NCBI GenBank assembly: GCA_947581855.1 | Contig: CANPVZ010000025.1 | Coordinates: 1-55,268 of the forward strand | From: an uncultured Phocaeicola sp. | Lineage (GTDB): Bacteria > Bacteroidota > Bacteroidia > Bacteroidales > Bacteroidaceae | Reading direction: 5' to 3' | Length of the DNA: 55,268 nt | Part shown: positions 27,860 to 36,909 of the stretch, one piece after another | Layout of the letters: each line of letters opens with the position of its first letter | How positions within the stretch are numbered: position 1 is the first letter of the stretch | The notes under the pieces: model-generated | What the model was told of the DNA's origin: nothing | Seen by the model: only the letters and a program-made list of their open reading frames with translations | The model's database searches: none | Program-made: the position numbers and the translations under genes

Positions 27860-28894
27860 ATGAAAACTAAATCAACCATTGTTTACGTTCTGTTGTGCTG
27901 CGGAATAATTCCGGCTCTAGCACAAGAACAAAAGACGGATTATATGCCCGAAATACATGGAACCATTCGTGCCAAATACGAGTATCAACCGGAAATCTCC
28001 GCCGGACGTTTCGAAGTAAGAAACGCACGTTTCAGTCTGACAGGCAAAGTAGCTCCTATCGTTTCATATAAAGCGGAAATAGATTTATCCGACGAAGGTT
28101 CTATCAAAATGTTAGATGCCTACACCCGGCTGACGCCTATTACCAATTTTAATTTCACCATCGGACAAATGCGCGTACCGTTTACAATCGACGCACACCG
28201 TTCTCCGCATCAACAATATTTTGCCAACCGCTCTTTCATTGCAAAGCAAGTAGGCAACGTACGCGATGTAGGTGCAACAATCGGATACAAATTCAACAAC
28301 GGATTTCCCATATTATTGGAAGGTGGTGTTTTTAATGGCTCCGGATTAACGAACCAGAAAGATTTCTGGACCAAACAAGTGAACTTTTCAGCCAAAGTTC
28401 AGTTATTCCTTCCAGAGGGTTTCAATTTGACTTTAAGCGTACAGAAAATAAAACCTGAGAAAGTATCCATATACATGTACGATGCCGGCATTTATTATCA
28501 AAGCCGAGGATGGCATATCGAAGCCGAATATTTGTTGAAACATTATTCCGATAAATTATTCGACAATGTGAACGCTTTTGACGGTTTTATTTGCTATGAT
28601 TTAAAGTTAAGGAGCAAACTGTTCCGCAAAATTTCATTTTTGGGTCGTTACGACTACATGAGCGACCACAGCGATGGAAAAGCTTATTTAAACGAAAAAG
28701 CAAATGCGGAAGGATCTCTAATCATTAACGATTATCAACGCCAACGACTGACGGGAGGTATTACTTTAAGTCTGGCAAAACCGTTTATTTCAGACATACG
28801 TATCAATTATGAAAAGTATTTCTATCAAAAGGGAGCGATAGTCAAAGCCTCCGAACAGGACAAATTCGTAATTGAAATTATGACAAGATTTTAA
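27860..28894 (+). CDS. Phosphate-selective-type outer-membrane porin (OprO/OprP-like)
   Basis: A 344-residue barrel protein with a signal peptide (MKTKSTIVYVLLCCGIIPALAQ) and an aromatic C-terminus (VIEIMTRF). The order IHGTIRAKYEY...RFEVRNARFSLTGKV..VSYKAEIDLSDEG..KMLDAYTRLTP..NFTIGQMRVPF is the OprP/porin pattern in which strands 1-4 carry the conserved residues. It would let phosphate or polyphosphate through the outer membrane. The setting, between the phosphate transporter and polyphosphate kinase, supports this. Substrate choice cannot be proved from sequence. Confidence 0.85.
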   Translation: MKTKSTIVYVLLCCGIIPALAQEQKTDYMPEIHGTIRAKYEYQPEISAGRFEVRNARFSLTGKVAPIVSYKAEIDLSDEGSIKMLDAYTRLTPITNFNFTIGQMRVPFTIDAHRSPHQQYFANRSFIAKQVGNVRDVGATIGYKFNNGFPILLEGGVFNGSGLTNQKDFWTKQVNFSAKVQLFLPEGFNLTLSVQKIKPEKVSIYMYDAGIYYQSRGWHIEAEYLLKHYSDKLFDNVNAFDGFICYDLKLRSKLFRKISFLGRYDYMSDHSDGKAYLNEKANAEGSLIINDYQRQRLTGGITLSLAKPFISDIRINYEKYFYQKGAIVKASEQDKFVIEIMTRF

Positions 28895-29294
28895 AAGGAA
28901 AATAGAAGTTGTGGAACATAAAAAGGTAATCGTTCTGTTTTGGAATCATTCGGAAATATATGTTTGATGAATTAAAAAACAAAAGTAGAATGATTTATAC
29001 AGCAAAAAAACAATTATAGAATAGTTGAAATAACCGATGATAATAAAAAATGAAATATATAGAAGATAAAGGAGCTTCCGTTCTGATCTAGAGTTATAGG
29101 AGTTATCAGTCTTATAATCTTAAGAGTGAAAGTTAAATGATTTACTTATGAATAACGAGGTTATAAAAATTAATTATCTGTATAACCGAGGTAAATTATA
29201 GTAAAAACAACTCTTGGTTTAATATCAATATATATGCAATCTCCCTATCAGCGGTTACGAAAAAAATAATCTGCGTTGAAAAAGATGATAAAGT
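28895..29294. other. Intergenic, no gene
   Basis: 400 bp of AT-rich spacer between the porin and polyphosphate kinase genes. There is a small dyad ATAAC-GAG-GTTAT (about 29152-29164) and a related ATAACCGAGGTAA about 30 bp on. Their spacing does not fit the 22-bp arrays. No clear promoter. Confidence 0.4.
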
Positions 29295-31358
29295 ATGAAT
29301 AAGAATTGCTTAGAAAAGTATTACGTTGAACGAGACATCAGTTGGATGTATTTCAATGAACGTATCCTGCAAGAAGCGGAAAAGAAAAACATTCCGTTAT
29401 TGGAACGCTTGTCGTTTCTCGGTATCTATTCCAACAATCTCGACGAGTTTTTCCGAGTGCGAATAGCTACCTTGAACCGTATTGTAGAATACAGCGACAA
29501 AAATGACAAGAAAGAGCGGGACAAAACCTTGCGAACTCTCAAGCAAATCAACAAACTTAACAGCAGATTTTCCCAACAGTTCGAAAATACCGTAAAAGAA
29601 GTTACCGATACTTTGAAAACGGAAAACATATTGCTGCTTAACGAAAAAGAAATAGACGAAGAACAGCAAAACTATATCCGCTCTTTTTATCTGGATAAGC
29701 TAAACGGTTCCATCAGCCCTATTTGGTTTAATTCTATCAAACAATTCGGAGATCAGGCGGATGACGCTATTTACCTAGCTGTCCGTCTTAGTAAATGGGA
29801 AGAAAACCAAAAATGCCCCAAACGGAACTATGCACTGATAGAGATACCCGTTAATGAATTCGGACGTTTTATCCGTTTGCCCGATAAAGAAAGAAAGAGC
29901 TACCTTATGTATTTGGATGATGTGGTACGTTGCTGCCTACCTTACATTTTTACCGGCATGGACTATAACCAGTTCGAAGCTTACTCTTTCAAGTTTACCA
30001 AAGATGCCGAGATGGAAATCGATACAGACCTACGTAACGGGATGCTGCAAAAAATATCAAAAGGAGTAAAAAGCCGGAAAAAAGGAGAACCTATTCGCGT
30101 ACTCTTCGACTCGTCGATGCCTAAAGACCTTATAAAACGAGTAATGGAGAAACTGAGTATCGATAAACTGGATACGATTCTATCAAACGGACGCTACCAT
30201 AACCACAAGGATTTTATGAAGTTCCCCGACTGCGGACGAAAAGATTTAAAATATCCGCAATGGGAACCGATACATAAAAAGGAGTTCAATCACCAAAGTT
30301 TGCTCAAACTTGTTCGTGAACACGACCGTTTTATTCATGTGCCATACCATAGTTTCGATGCTTATCTTCAACTGTTGCGTGAAGCTGCCATCAGTAAAGA
30401 AGTAAAAAGTATCAAAACAACCCTTTACCGCGTAGCAAAAGATTCTAAAGTAGTTAAAGCACTTATCGGTGCGGCGCAAAATGGGAAAAAAGTAACTGTA
30501 GTTATCGAATTGCTGGCACGTTTCGACGAAGCATCCAACATCGACTGGTCCAAGAAAATGCAAGACGCCGGCATTCATGTTGTGTTCGGGGTGGAAGGAT
30601 TAAAAATACATTCTAAAATCACACATATCAGTACACGCAACGGAGACATTGCCTGCATCAGTACCGGTAATTTTCACGAAGGGAATGCCCGCACGTATAC
30701 CGACTATTTAATTATGACGGCACGGCGTCCTATCGTAAAAGAAGTAGATGCCGTATTCGATTTCATCGAGAAACCTTATCTGCCGGTTAAATTTAAAGAA
30801 CTGCTCGTATCGCCCAACGAAATGAAAAAAAAACTGATCCGCCTTATCAATACGGAAATCAAAAACAAACATGCCGGTAAACCTGCCTATATAATGGCCA
30901 AGATTAATCATATTACCGATATGGAGATCATTGAAAAGCTATACGAAGCTTCTACCTGCGGGGTGCCTGTCGATATGCTGGTACGGGGAAACTGCTCTAT
31001 GGTTACCGGAGTACCGGGAGTAAGTGAAAACATTCATATTAACGGCATTATCGACCGTTATCTGGAACACTCACGTATCCTAATTTTCGCAAATGGAGGA
31101 GAAGAGAAATATTACATCGGTTCGGCAGACTGGATGCCCCGCAACCTTGACCATCGCATTGAAGTACTTGCTCCGGTATACGAACCGGATATCAAGAAAG
31201 ATTTGAAAAGGGTGATAGAGTTCGGACTGCAAGATACCATGCAAGGACGCATTGTGGACGGCAGTGGAGAGAACCGCCCTTGGGGAAACGGTACAGAAGC
31301 TCTATTCCGTTCTCAAGAAGCACTTTATGATTATTATTTAAACCAAGAAAAAGAATAA
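29295..31358 (+). CDS. ppk1: Polyphosphate kinase 1
   Basis: A 687-residue PPK1 of normal length. The N-terminal domain starts with YVERDISWMYFNERILQEA; later the PLD-like domains carry the two histidines of the family: His439 in GLKIHSKITHI (the one that is phosphorylated) and His620 in NLDHRIEVLAPV. ATP-site residues such as VRIATLNR near the N-terminus are present. It makes polyphosphate from ATP, reversibly, probably at the inner membrane. Followed after 1 bp by ppx, so synthesis and breakdown are co-transcribed, at the end of a phosphate gene series. Confidence 0.97.
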   Translation: MNKNCLEKYYVERDISWMYFNERILQEAEKKNIPLLERLSFLGIYSNNLDEFFRVRIATLNRIVEYSDKNDKKERDKTLRTLKQINKLNSRFSQQFENTVKEVTDTLKTENILLLNEKEIDEEQQNYIRSFYLDKLNGSISPIWFNSIKQFGDQADDAIYLAVRLSKWEENQKCPKRNYALIEIPVNEFGRFIRLPDKERKSYLMYLDDVVRCCLPYIFTGMDYNQFEAYSFKFTKDAEMEIDTDLRNGMLQKISKGVKSRKKGEPIRVLFDSSMPKDLIKRVMEKLSIDKLDTILSNGRYHNHKDFMKFPDCGRKDLKYPQWEPIHKKEFNHQSLLKLVREHDRFIHVPYHSFDAYLQLLREAAISKEVKSIKTTLYRVAKDSKVVKALIGAAQNGKKVTVVIELLARFDEASNIDWSKKMQDAGIHVVFGVEGLKIHSKITHISTRNGDIACISTGNFHEGNARTYTDYLIMTARRPIVKEVDAVFDFIEKPYLPVKFKELLVSPNEMKKKLIRLINTEIKNKHAGKPAYIMAKINHITDMEIIEKLYEASTCGVPVDMLVRGNCSMVTGVPGVSENIHINGIIDRYLEHSRILIFANGGEEKYYIGSADWMPRNLDHRIEVLAPVYEPDIKKDLKRVIEFGLQDTMQGRIVDGSGENRPWGNGTEALFRSQEALYDYYLNQEKE

Positions 31359-31359
31359 T

Positions 31360-32316
31360 ATGATAAACATTGAAAATGTAAACTTGGCAGCCATCGATAT
31401 CGGCTCCAATGCGGCTCGATTGTTAATAAAGAACCTCGATAAAGACCTGGATGGAAACACCCGTTTGACTAAAGTAATGTTTCTGCGCATTCCTCTCCGA
31501 TTGGGAGTAGATGTATTTGGGCAAGGCAAAATATCCGAAACAAAGGAAGAACATTTCCTACGGATGATTAAAGCCTTCAACCAATTAATGAAAATTCATG
31601 ATGTGGTAGAATATAGGGCTTGTGCCACTTCAGCTTTGCGAGATGCGAAAAACGGTAAACGAATTATTAAGAAAATTGGACGTAAGACAGGTATCAAGAT
31701 AGATATTATTTCCGGACAGGAAGAAGCTCGGATTATTTACGACAATCATATCGAAGCTTCCACCGGACCGGGAAACTTTCTGTATGTCGACGTAGGCGGA
31801 GGAAGTACGGAAATCAGTTTTATCAGTAACAAAGAGCGCATCTCCTCCACCTCTTATAATGTGGGCACTCTACGCATGCTTAGCGGAACGGTAAGAAACA
31901 ATGTGTTACTCGAAATGAAACAGGACTTGGAGAACATTACTGCCGGATATTCCGATATCACTATCATCGGCTCGGGCGGAAACATTAACAAGTTATACCG
32001 CATAGCCAGTAAACGCGACAAACGGAAAGACCGGCTACCAGTAGCCGCCTTGGAAAAGCTCTACGACCATTTGAGTAAGCAAAGTGTAGCCGAACGTATG
32101 GAAGTCTTCTCGCTGAAGCCCGACCGCGCGGATGTCATCGTACCGGCAGCTGAACTATTCTTAAATATTGCCCGAAGCGTACAGGCTGAATCAATTCTCG
32201 TACCCACTTTCGGATTGGCAGACGGTATTATTAAAGACTTGGCTTCCAAGTATAAGGAGGCTCCATGCGAAGAAATTGTAAAAAATATGGATGAGGAGGA
32301 AAAGGTAACCGATTAA
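31360..32316 (+). CDS. ppx: Exopolyphosphatase (Ppx/GppA family)
   Basis: A 318-residue member of the ASKHA-fold Ppx/GppA family. Phosphate-binding loops are AAIDIGSNAARLLI (residues 10-23) and YVDVGGGSTEISFI (about 141-154). The catalytic Glu region is SGQEEARIIYDNH. The protein is of the short, two-domain type, without the C-terminal HD-like domain of E. coli Ppx. It releases phosphate from polyphosphate ends or hydrolyses pppGpp; which of the two is not decidable here. Pairing with ppk1 across a 1-bp gap favours polyphosphate. Confidence 0.93.
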   Translation: MINIENVNLAAIDIGSNAARLLIKNLDKDLDGNTRLTKVMFLRIPLRLGVDVFGQGKISETKEEHFLRMIKAFNQLMKIHDVVEYRACATSALRDAKNGKRIIKKIGRKTGIKIDIISGQEEARIIYDNHIEASTGPGNFLYVDVGGGSTEISFISNKERISSTSYNVGTLRMLSGTVRNNVLLEMKQDLENITAGYSDITIIGSGGNINKLYRIASKRDKRKDRLPVAALEKLYDHLSKQSVAERMEVFSLKPDRADVIVPAAELFLNIARSVQAESILVPTFGLADGIIKDLASKYKEAPCEEIVKNMDEEEKVTD

Positions 32317-32347
32317 CCTGACTTTTTAAAAGAAATATGGACCAAAA

Positions 32348-32412
32348 ATAACTAATAATGTGAGCACTCATAACTAGTAAAGTTATTCAAATAACTAATA
32401 ATGTGTCGATAC
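32348..32412. repeat. 22-bp-period dyad array, class A (3 units)
   Basis: Units start at 32348, 32370 and 32391 (22 and 21 bp, the same spacing as at 18401). Units 1 and 3 share ATAACTAATAATGTG; unit 2 is the perfect dyad ATAAC-TAGTAAA-GTTAT. It lies 32 bp after the ppx stop. Confidence 0.7.
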
Positions 32413-32463
32413 AGCTCTATCCGTTCTATTTCTTCAATTATCGGCGTTTAAATTTCAAAATAC

Positions 32464-32521
32464 GGATTAACGCAGCATGTATAGCAGTGTCATCTCAATT
32501 TGTAATCATCTGCGTTAATCC
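32464..32521. repeat. Perfect 12-bp inverted repeat GGATTAACGCAG
   Basis: GGATTAACGCAG (32464-32475) is inverted at CTGCGTTAATCC (32510-32521) with 34 nt between. The arm resembles the AATCTGTG-type words found between 15230 and 15450. Confidence 0.55.
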
Positions 32522-32756
32522 ACATTTTATTAATCTCCCCCAATTCTCACAAACTTTCTTTCACGTTGTTCCTTTCAACAGTTACATGCTTCAAAAGGTG
32601 GATATCTATAATAAAATTCTTATTTGGATATCCCAAAATAAATCATACTAAATTAAACCTTCTGAAAAGTCACCGATCATTTAGTTTCATCCGGATTGTT
32701 TTATATCTTTGACCGTCTTTTCATAAAAAGAAAAAGATTCAATACGACATAAAACT

Positions 32757-34481
32757 ATGGCATTTGGAATAAAACCACACTACGATTGTATCTTACATTT
32801 CGAAAATGCAAATCCTATGCAGATCATATTGGCGGCACTCGAAGTATCTATCCGGCTCAACTGGAAGGTAGATAAGCTGTCCCGCACCGGTATTACATTT
32901 TACACCGGTATCAATGTTTGGTCATATGGCGAACAAATAACTCTTACTTTGCAACCCGAACATCCGAAAGAGGTAACGTTGTCAAGTTGTTGCACTGGTT
33001 TGCAAATTATCGATTACGGACGGAATCGTAAAAATATACAACGATTACACCAAGCCATACAAACGTTTCTTATTTCTACACCTCGGGAAGAAATAGAGAA
33101 AATGGTGAAGAATCTGGAAGAAAGTTTGCAGGAAAGAGAGCGGAAGGAAACAGCAAATATATCCTTGCCCGAAAAGAGCATCCCTTTCTTCTCCATGTTT
33201 ATTCCCCACAAAGATTTCTTTGCCATCCCTTTACTGCTCAATATCAACGTATTCATCTTCATAGCCATGGCTATCAGCGGTATCAGCCTCCTTTCACCCG
33301 AAGCTGTGGAACTTCTTCAATGGGGAGGTAACTTTGGACCTTTGACACTTACCGGTGACTGGTGGCGCACACTGACCTGTAACTTCCTCCACTTCGGCAT
33401 CATACACATAGCCATGAATATGTATGCTTTACTATTTATCGGAGTCTATCTGGAACCGCTTATCGGCAAACTACGCACGCTTGCCGCTTACTTGCTTACA
33501 GGAATCTGTTCCTCCGCAAGCAGTCTCTTCCTCCATCCCGAAACGATAAGTGTCGGTGCATCGGGAGCCATCTTCGGTTTCTACGGAATCTTTCTTGCCT
33601 ACCTGTTCTTTCACTGTATCGAACGGGCACAACGTTATGCCCTACTTTATAGCATCGGTATCTTCCTAGCTTATAACTTATTAAAAGGCATGGGAAATGC
33701 GGCTATAGACAATGCTGCTCATATCGGCGGTCTGACAAGTGGATTTCTAATAGGTTCGTTCTATGTATTGGCAGACAAGCAAAGAGACAAAGGTTTGAAG
33801 AGACCCTACTCCTTCATCGGAGAAGGAGCTTTATTTTTAATTTTCATTCTGGTCATGGCAGAAAGAATACATTCCACTTCACGCTATTATGCTCTACATC
33901 GTGAAGCTTGGGACAGCGGTATGTTACAAAAATGGATGGCAGGCAAGATTTCCGATGAGGAACTGGATGCTTCCCTTTCCGTCAATCAAAACCTTGCCGA
34001 ACCGGAAATTCCGGCATTTACTCCTATAAGTGATACAGACACTTGGATACTTTACACGGATACCATTACCGGATTCAGTTGTCGCTACCCGACAAACTGG
34101 CAAATCGTTGAAGATCAACGTGCCTTTTTCAAACTCACCAACGGAGTAAGCTGGATGACAATAGTCTGCCAAACTACCACTTCGGAAGAAGAGTTCAAAC
34201 GGATCCGTGCCATGACGCCTGTCATTCCCCGCAACAAACGGGGCGAACCTTCTGAAGACTATATACATGAGAAAGTCATCATCAACGGCTTGTTTATGGA
34301 TAAAGTAAGTAACCCGCAACATTTTATGGTTACAGGAAGTGATGGTTTCGACACAACTCAAACCGTGTTTTATTATTTCGATAAAGCCAAGCTCCGTTAT
34401 TTCGGCGTGGTGATGATAGCGCAAGACGAAGCCGCAAAAGAAGAGCTGGACAGCATAGCAGAAAGCATTTATTTCGAATAA
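32757..34481 (+). CDS. Rhomboid intramembrane serine protease with extra N- and C-terminal domains
   Basis: A 574-residue protein in three parts. Residues 1-140 are soluble with no family I can name. Residues about 155-345 are a six-helix rhomboid core: HIAMN (H217-N221) and the catalytic Ser269 in GASGAIFG with His322 in AAHIGGL, all present. Residues about 430-574 form a soluble domain (GFSCRYPTNWQIV, then SIAESIYFE at the end) that resembles PsbP-like or lipoprotein-like folds. It should cut transmembrane substrates in the inner membrane; the added domains may pick substrates. Own promoter at 32704. Most bacterial rhomboids are much shorter. Confidence 0.9.
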   Translation: MAFGIKPHYDCILHFENANPMQIILAALEVSIRLNWKVDKLSRTGITFYTGINVWSYGEQITLTLQPEHPKEVTLSSCCTGLQIIDYGRNRKNIQRLHQAIQTFLISTPREEIEKMVKNLEESLQERERKETANISLPEKSIPFFSMFIPHKDFFAIPLLLNINVFIFIAMAISGISLLSPEAVELLQWGGNFGPLTLTGDWWRTLTCNFLHFGIIHIAMNMYALLFIGVYLEPLIGKLRTLAAYLLTGICSSASSLFLHPETISVGASGAIFGFYGIFLAYLFFHCIERAQRYALLYSIGIFLAYNLLKGMGNAAIDNAAHIGGLTSGFLIGSFYVLADKQRDKGLKRPYSFIGEGALFLIFILVMAERIHSTSRYYALHREAWDSGMLQKWMAGKISDEELDASLSVNQNLAEPEIPAFTPISDTDTWILYTDTITGFSCRYPTNWQIVEDQRAFFKLTNGVSWMTIVCQTTTSEEEFKRIRAMTPVIPRNKRGEPSEDYIHEKVIINGLFMDKVSNPQHFMVTGSDGFDTTQTVFYYFDKAKLRYFGVVMIAQDEAAKEELDSIAESIYFE

Positions 34482-34835
34482 ACTTAAATTTATATATTAC
34501 AGCAAAACATGACTTCTCGGGAAGATTACGATAAAGACGTTTCGCAATGAACTATAAAGTTATCAAAAGTTGTTAGGCTGCCAAATCATAGCTTCTAAAG
34601 AAGAAAATCTCCCTTATTCCTTTAACTTCTGATTCGTATTCATCCCAAATCGGTATCCCCTTTCTTTAGTTACTCAGCCACATTCATTATTCTAAAATTT
34701 TGTCTTTACTCAATATATTGCGGATATAGTAATAAAGTATTCTTTTCCTGATTTAATCGTTTCTTCATACCGTTGTTATTCAACAGCAATATAAAACAAC
34801 GAATTTTGTAATGATAAGAAATATAGGATTTAAAT
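34482..34835. other. Intergenic, no gene
   Basis: 354 bp of AT-rich spacer after the rhomboid gene. No hairpin terminator or repeat stands out. Confidence 0.4.
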
Positions 34836-35365
34836 ATGAATTTACGCAAACATTATTCCACGATAGGACTCTTTGACATTCACCTTGATTCGGAAGACTC
34901 CAAAATAAAAGAAGTAACCTATTTCTTAAAACATGTAAACTACAAACAGTTTATTTTAAACGGCGACATCATTGACGGCTGGCAGCTTCATATGCCTTTC
35001 ATCCTCTCCAACATCTCTATTGTTCCCGATTATACTTTCATCTCAGCAGCAGACAAACGTACGAACTGGTTATGTTTGCCAAAAAAAAGAAATGCGAAAG
35101 TATTATTTACGGACATATTCATCAGGCAACCAACGAATATTATAACGGTATACATTATTTGAATTCCGGTGATTGGGTAGAGAGCCTCACTGCATTGGTA
35201 GAAGATGAACAAGGAAGCTGGTCGGTTGTTACGTATACAGAAGGGCTTTCAGTGAAGAGCAGACCGGACTCCACTCTTCAGAAGCCATTTGAAACTCATC
35301 GTTCAACAACGATATGTTTTGAAATTAATATACATAACAATCTTTTAAAATTAAAGCAATTATGA
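34836..35365 (+). pseudogene. UDP-2,3-diacylglucosamine diphosphatase-like metallophosphoesterase, internally deleted and frameshifted
   Basis: The start HYSTIGLFDIHLDSEDSKIKE and FILNGDIIDGWQLH match the N-terminal metal site (D-x-H, GDIIDGW) of LpxH-like enzymes. Soon after, the conserved GNHD segment is missing: the text jumps to FILSNISIVPDY. After DKRT it jumps again and the frame moves. From 35063 another frame reads ELVMFAKKKKCESIIYGHIHQA and HYLNSGDWVESLTALVEDE, the family's C-terminal GHxH site. About 170 residues remain of roughly 260. Two deletions and a frameshift make it inactive. An intact partner-type glycosyltransferase follows at 35809. Confidence 0.85.
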
Positions 35366-35538
35366 ACAATTTAGATTATGTTATCGAACCGAGTAAGGAT
35401 GGAGGTTATTTCGCCTACTTCCGGTGCAATGCGCAATGTAAAACGTATGCAGCCACACTCGAAGAGGCCTTAGATAAACTTATTGAAAACATTAACGGAT
35501 ACGTGGAAGGTATGTACTTGGTAGAAGAATATAACTGA
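35362..35538 (+). CDS. Orphan HicB-like small protein (58 residues)
   Basis: A complete 58-codon gene: MNNLDYVIEPSKDGGYFAYF at the start and ATLEEALDKLIENINGYVEG near the end. The pattern of two strands, a GGYFA..F turn, a C.TYA.TLEEAL helix start and a single helix is that of the HicB/UPF0150 partial-RNase-H fold. In toxin-antitoxin pairs such a protein binds the HicA mRNA-cutting toxin, but no HicA-like gene (small, with a GSH-type motif) lies on either side. It also lacks the DNA-binding tail of full HicB antitoxins. Its start overlaps the last codons of the broken phosphoesterase frame. Function unknown. Confidence 0.7.
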   Translation: MNNLDYVIEPSKDGGYFAYFRCNAQCKTYAATLEEALDKLIENINGYVEGMYLVEEYN

Positions 35539-35591
35539 ATTTTTACCGAAAGCATCTTTAAATAGTAAAAACCAAAAGTCATGCCGGTGTT

Positions 35592-35681
35592 TTGCTAAGG
35601 TATAAAGCTTAAACTCTTAACGGAGTGAAGTGAAATAACTCTAAATAAAATGATAGTTTCTGTTACTCCTGATTAGCAAAA
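35592..35681. repeat. Inverted repeat TTTTGCTAA downstream of the HicB-like gene
   Basis: TTTTGCTAA (about 35592-35600) is inverted at TTAGCAAAA (about 35673-35681). The intervening 70 nt can fold further. The rest of the 270-bp gap to the glycosyltransferase gene shows no gene. Confidence 0.4.
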
Positions 35682-35808
35682 CTTGCATCATTTAAATTAA
35701 ATAACAGTAGTTCTTTTGTTTCTGTTTCATAAGGATACTCTCTCTTTCGAAACTATGACTGTATAAGACAGTTACAGCATTTTATTTAAACTTAATAACG
35801 CACAGTAT

Positions 35809-36909
35809 ATGAAATTCTTGTTTATTGTACAAGGTGAAGGCAGAGGACATCTGACGCAAGCGCTCACTCTAGAAGACATGTTATTACGTAACGGACACGA
35901 AGTTGTGGAAATTCTAGTGGGAAAAAGTTCTTCGCGCTCGTTACCGAACTTCTTCAAACAGAATGTTCATGCCGAAATCAAACGGTTTATGAGTCCCAAC
36001 TTTCTCCCTACCCCGCAAAACAAACGGGTAAAGCTAGGACGAAGTATCCTTTATAATATATTAAAATCTCCAGAATACATCAATAGTATGCTGTTTATCA
36101 AACATCGTATTGAAGAATCCGGAGCCGAAACCGTCATCAATTTTTACGAACTACTAACCGGGCTCACTTACACTTTTATGCCTCCCCATATACCTTACAT
36201 ATGCATCGGACATCAATACCTGTTCTTACATTCCAAATTCGGATTCCCTGATAAACAACCTACGGAATTGGCATTACTGCGTTTCTTCACTCGCATGACC
36301 AGTATCCGTAGCCGTGCCCGTCTGGCTCTCTCTTTCTATAACATGGGAGAAGACAAGAAGAACAACATTATCGTCATACCACCCTTGTTGCGCAAAGAAG
36401 TATTTAATTATCAACCCAAACAAGAAGACTTTATTCTAGGTTACATGGTTAATGCCGGATTTGCAGAAAACGTTCATGATTATCATAATCGCCAACCGCA
36501 AACCTGCCTGCAATTTTTCTGGGACCGTAACGATGTGGAAGAAGAAACACAAATAGACGATACGCTGACATTCCATCGGATAAACGATATAAAGTTCCTC
36601 GATATGATGAGTCGTTGCAAAGCATATGCTTCCACTGCCGGATTCGAATCTATCTGCGAAGCCATGTATTTGGGCAAACCTGTACTGATGGTTCCCGCCC
36701 ATATCGAGCAGGACTGTAACGGTTATGATGCGATGCGTGCCGGAGCCGGAATCATTTCGAACACATTCGACTTGGATACTCTACAAGATTTTGCCAAAAC
36801 ATATCATCCAAACAAAGAGTTTGTTTACTGGACACGTAGTTGTGAATTCCGTCTTCTTTCCATTCTCGAAGGTTTACAAAGTACTTGTCTCGTACCGGCT
36901 CTAAACTAA
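35809..36909 (+). CDS. GT-B glycosyltransferase (MurG/MGDG-synthase-like)
   Basis: A 366-residue protein. MKFLFIVQGEGRGHLTQALTLEDML holds the glycine-rich acceptor-side loop (GEGRGHLTQA) of GT28-like enzymes. YASTAGFESICEAMYLGKPVLMVPAHIEQDCNGYDAMRAGAGI is the C-terminal donor-binding signature, with the conserved Glu and the P-x-x-x-EQ pattern. It probably transfers a sugar to a lipid or membrane acceptor on the inner face of the inner membrane. In related Bacteroidales I recall it next to an LpxH-like phosphoesterase. Here that neighbour is the pseudogene at 34836, which suggests the pair's shared role is not essential in this strain. Confidence 0.85.
   Translation: MKFLFIVQGEGRGHLTQALTLEDMLLRNGHEVVEILVGKSSSRSLPNFFKQNVHAEIKRFMSPNFLPTPQNKRVKLGRSILYNILKSPEYINSMLFIKHRIEESGAETVINFYELLTGLTYTFMPPHIPYICIGHQYLFLHSKFGFPDKQPTELALLRFFTRMTSIRSRARLALSFYNMGEDKKNNIIVIPPLLRKEVFNYQPKQEDFILGYMVNAGFAENVHDYHNRQPQTCLQFFWDRNDVEEETQIDDTLTFHRINDIKFLDMMSRCKAYASTAGFESICEAMYLGKPVLMVPAHIEQDCNGYDAMRAGAGIISNTFDLDTLQDFAKTYHPNKEFVYWTRSCEFRLLSILEGLQSTCLVPALN

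Larger units (their letters stand above)
32317..32756. other. Intergenic with class A array, inverted repeat and promoter
   Basis: Contains the 22-bp array (32348-32412), the 12-bp inverted repeat (32464-32521) and TATCTTTG (32704-32711), a -7 element 46 bp before the rhomboid start. No gene: the 82-codon open frame at 32403 spans the inverted repeat and looks accidental. Confidence 0.55.

Noticed and set aside
29140..29190. ATAACGAGGTTAT and ATAACCGAGGTAA as another 22-bp array
   Set aside because: The two words are about 30 bp apart, out of phase with the 22-bp period.
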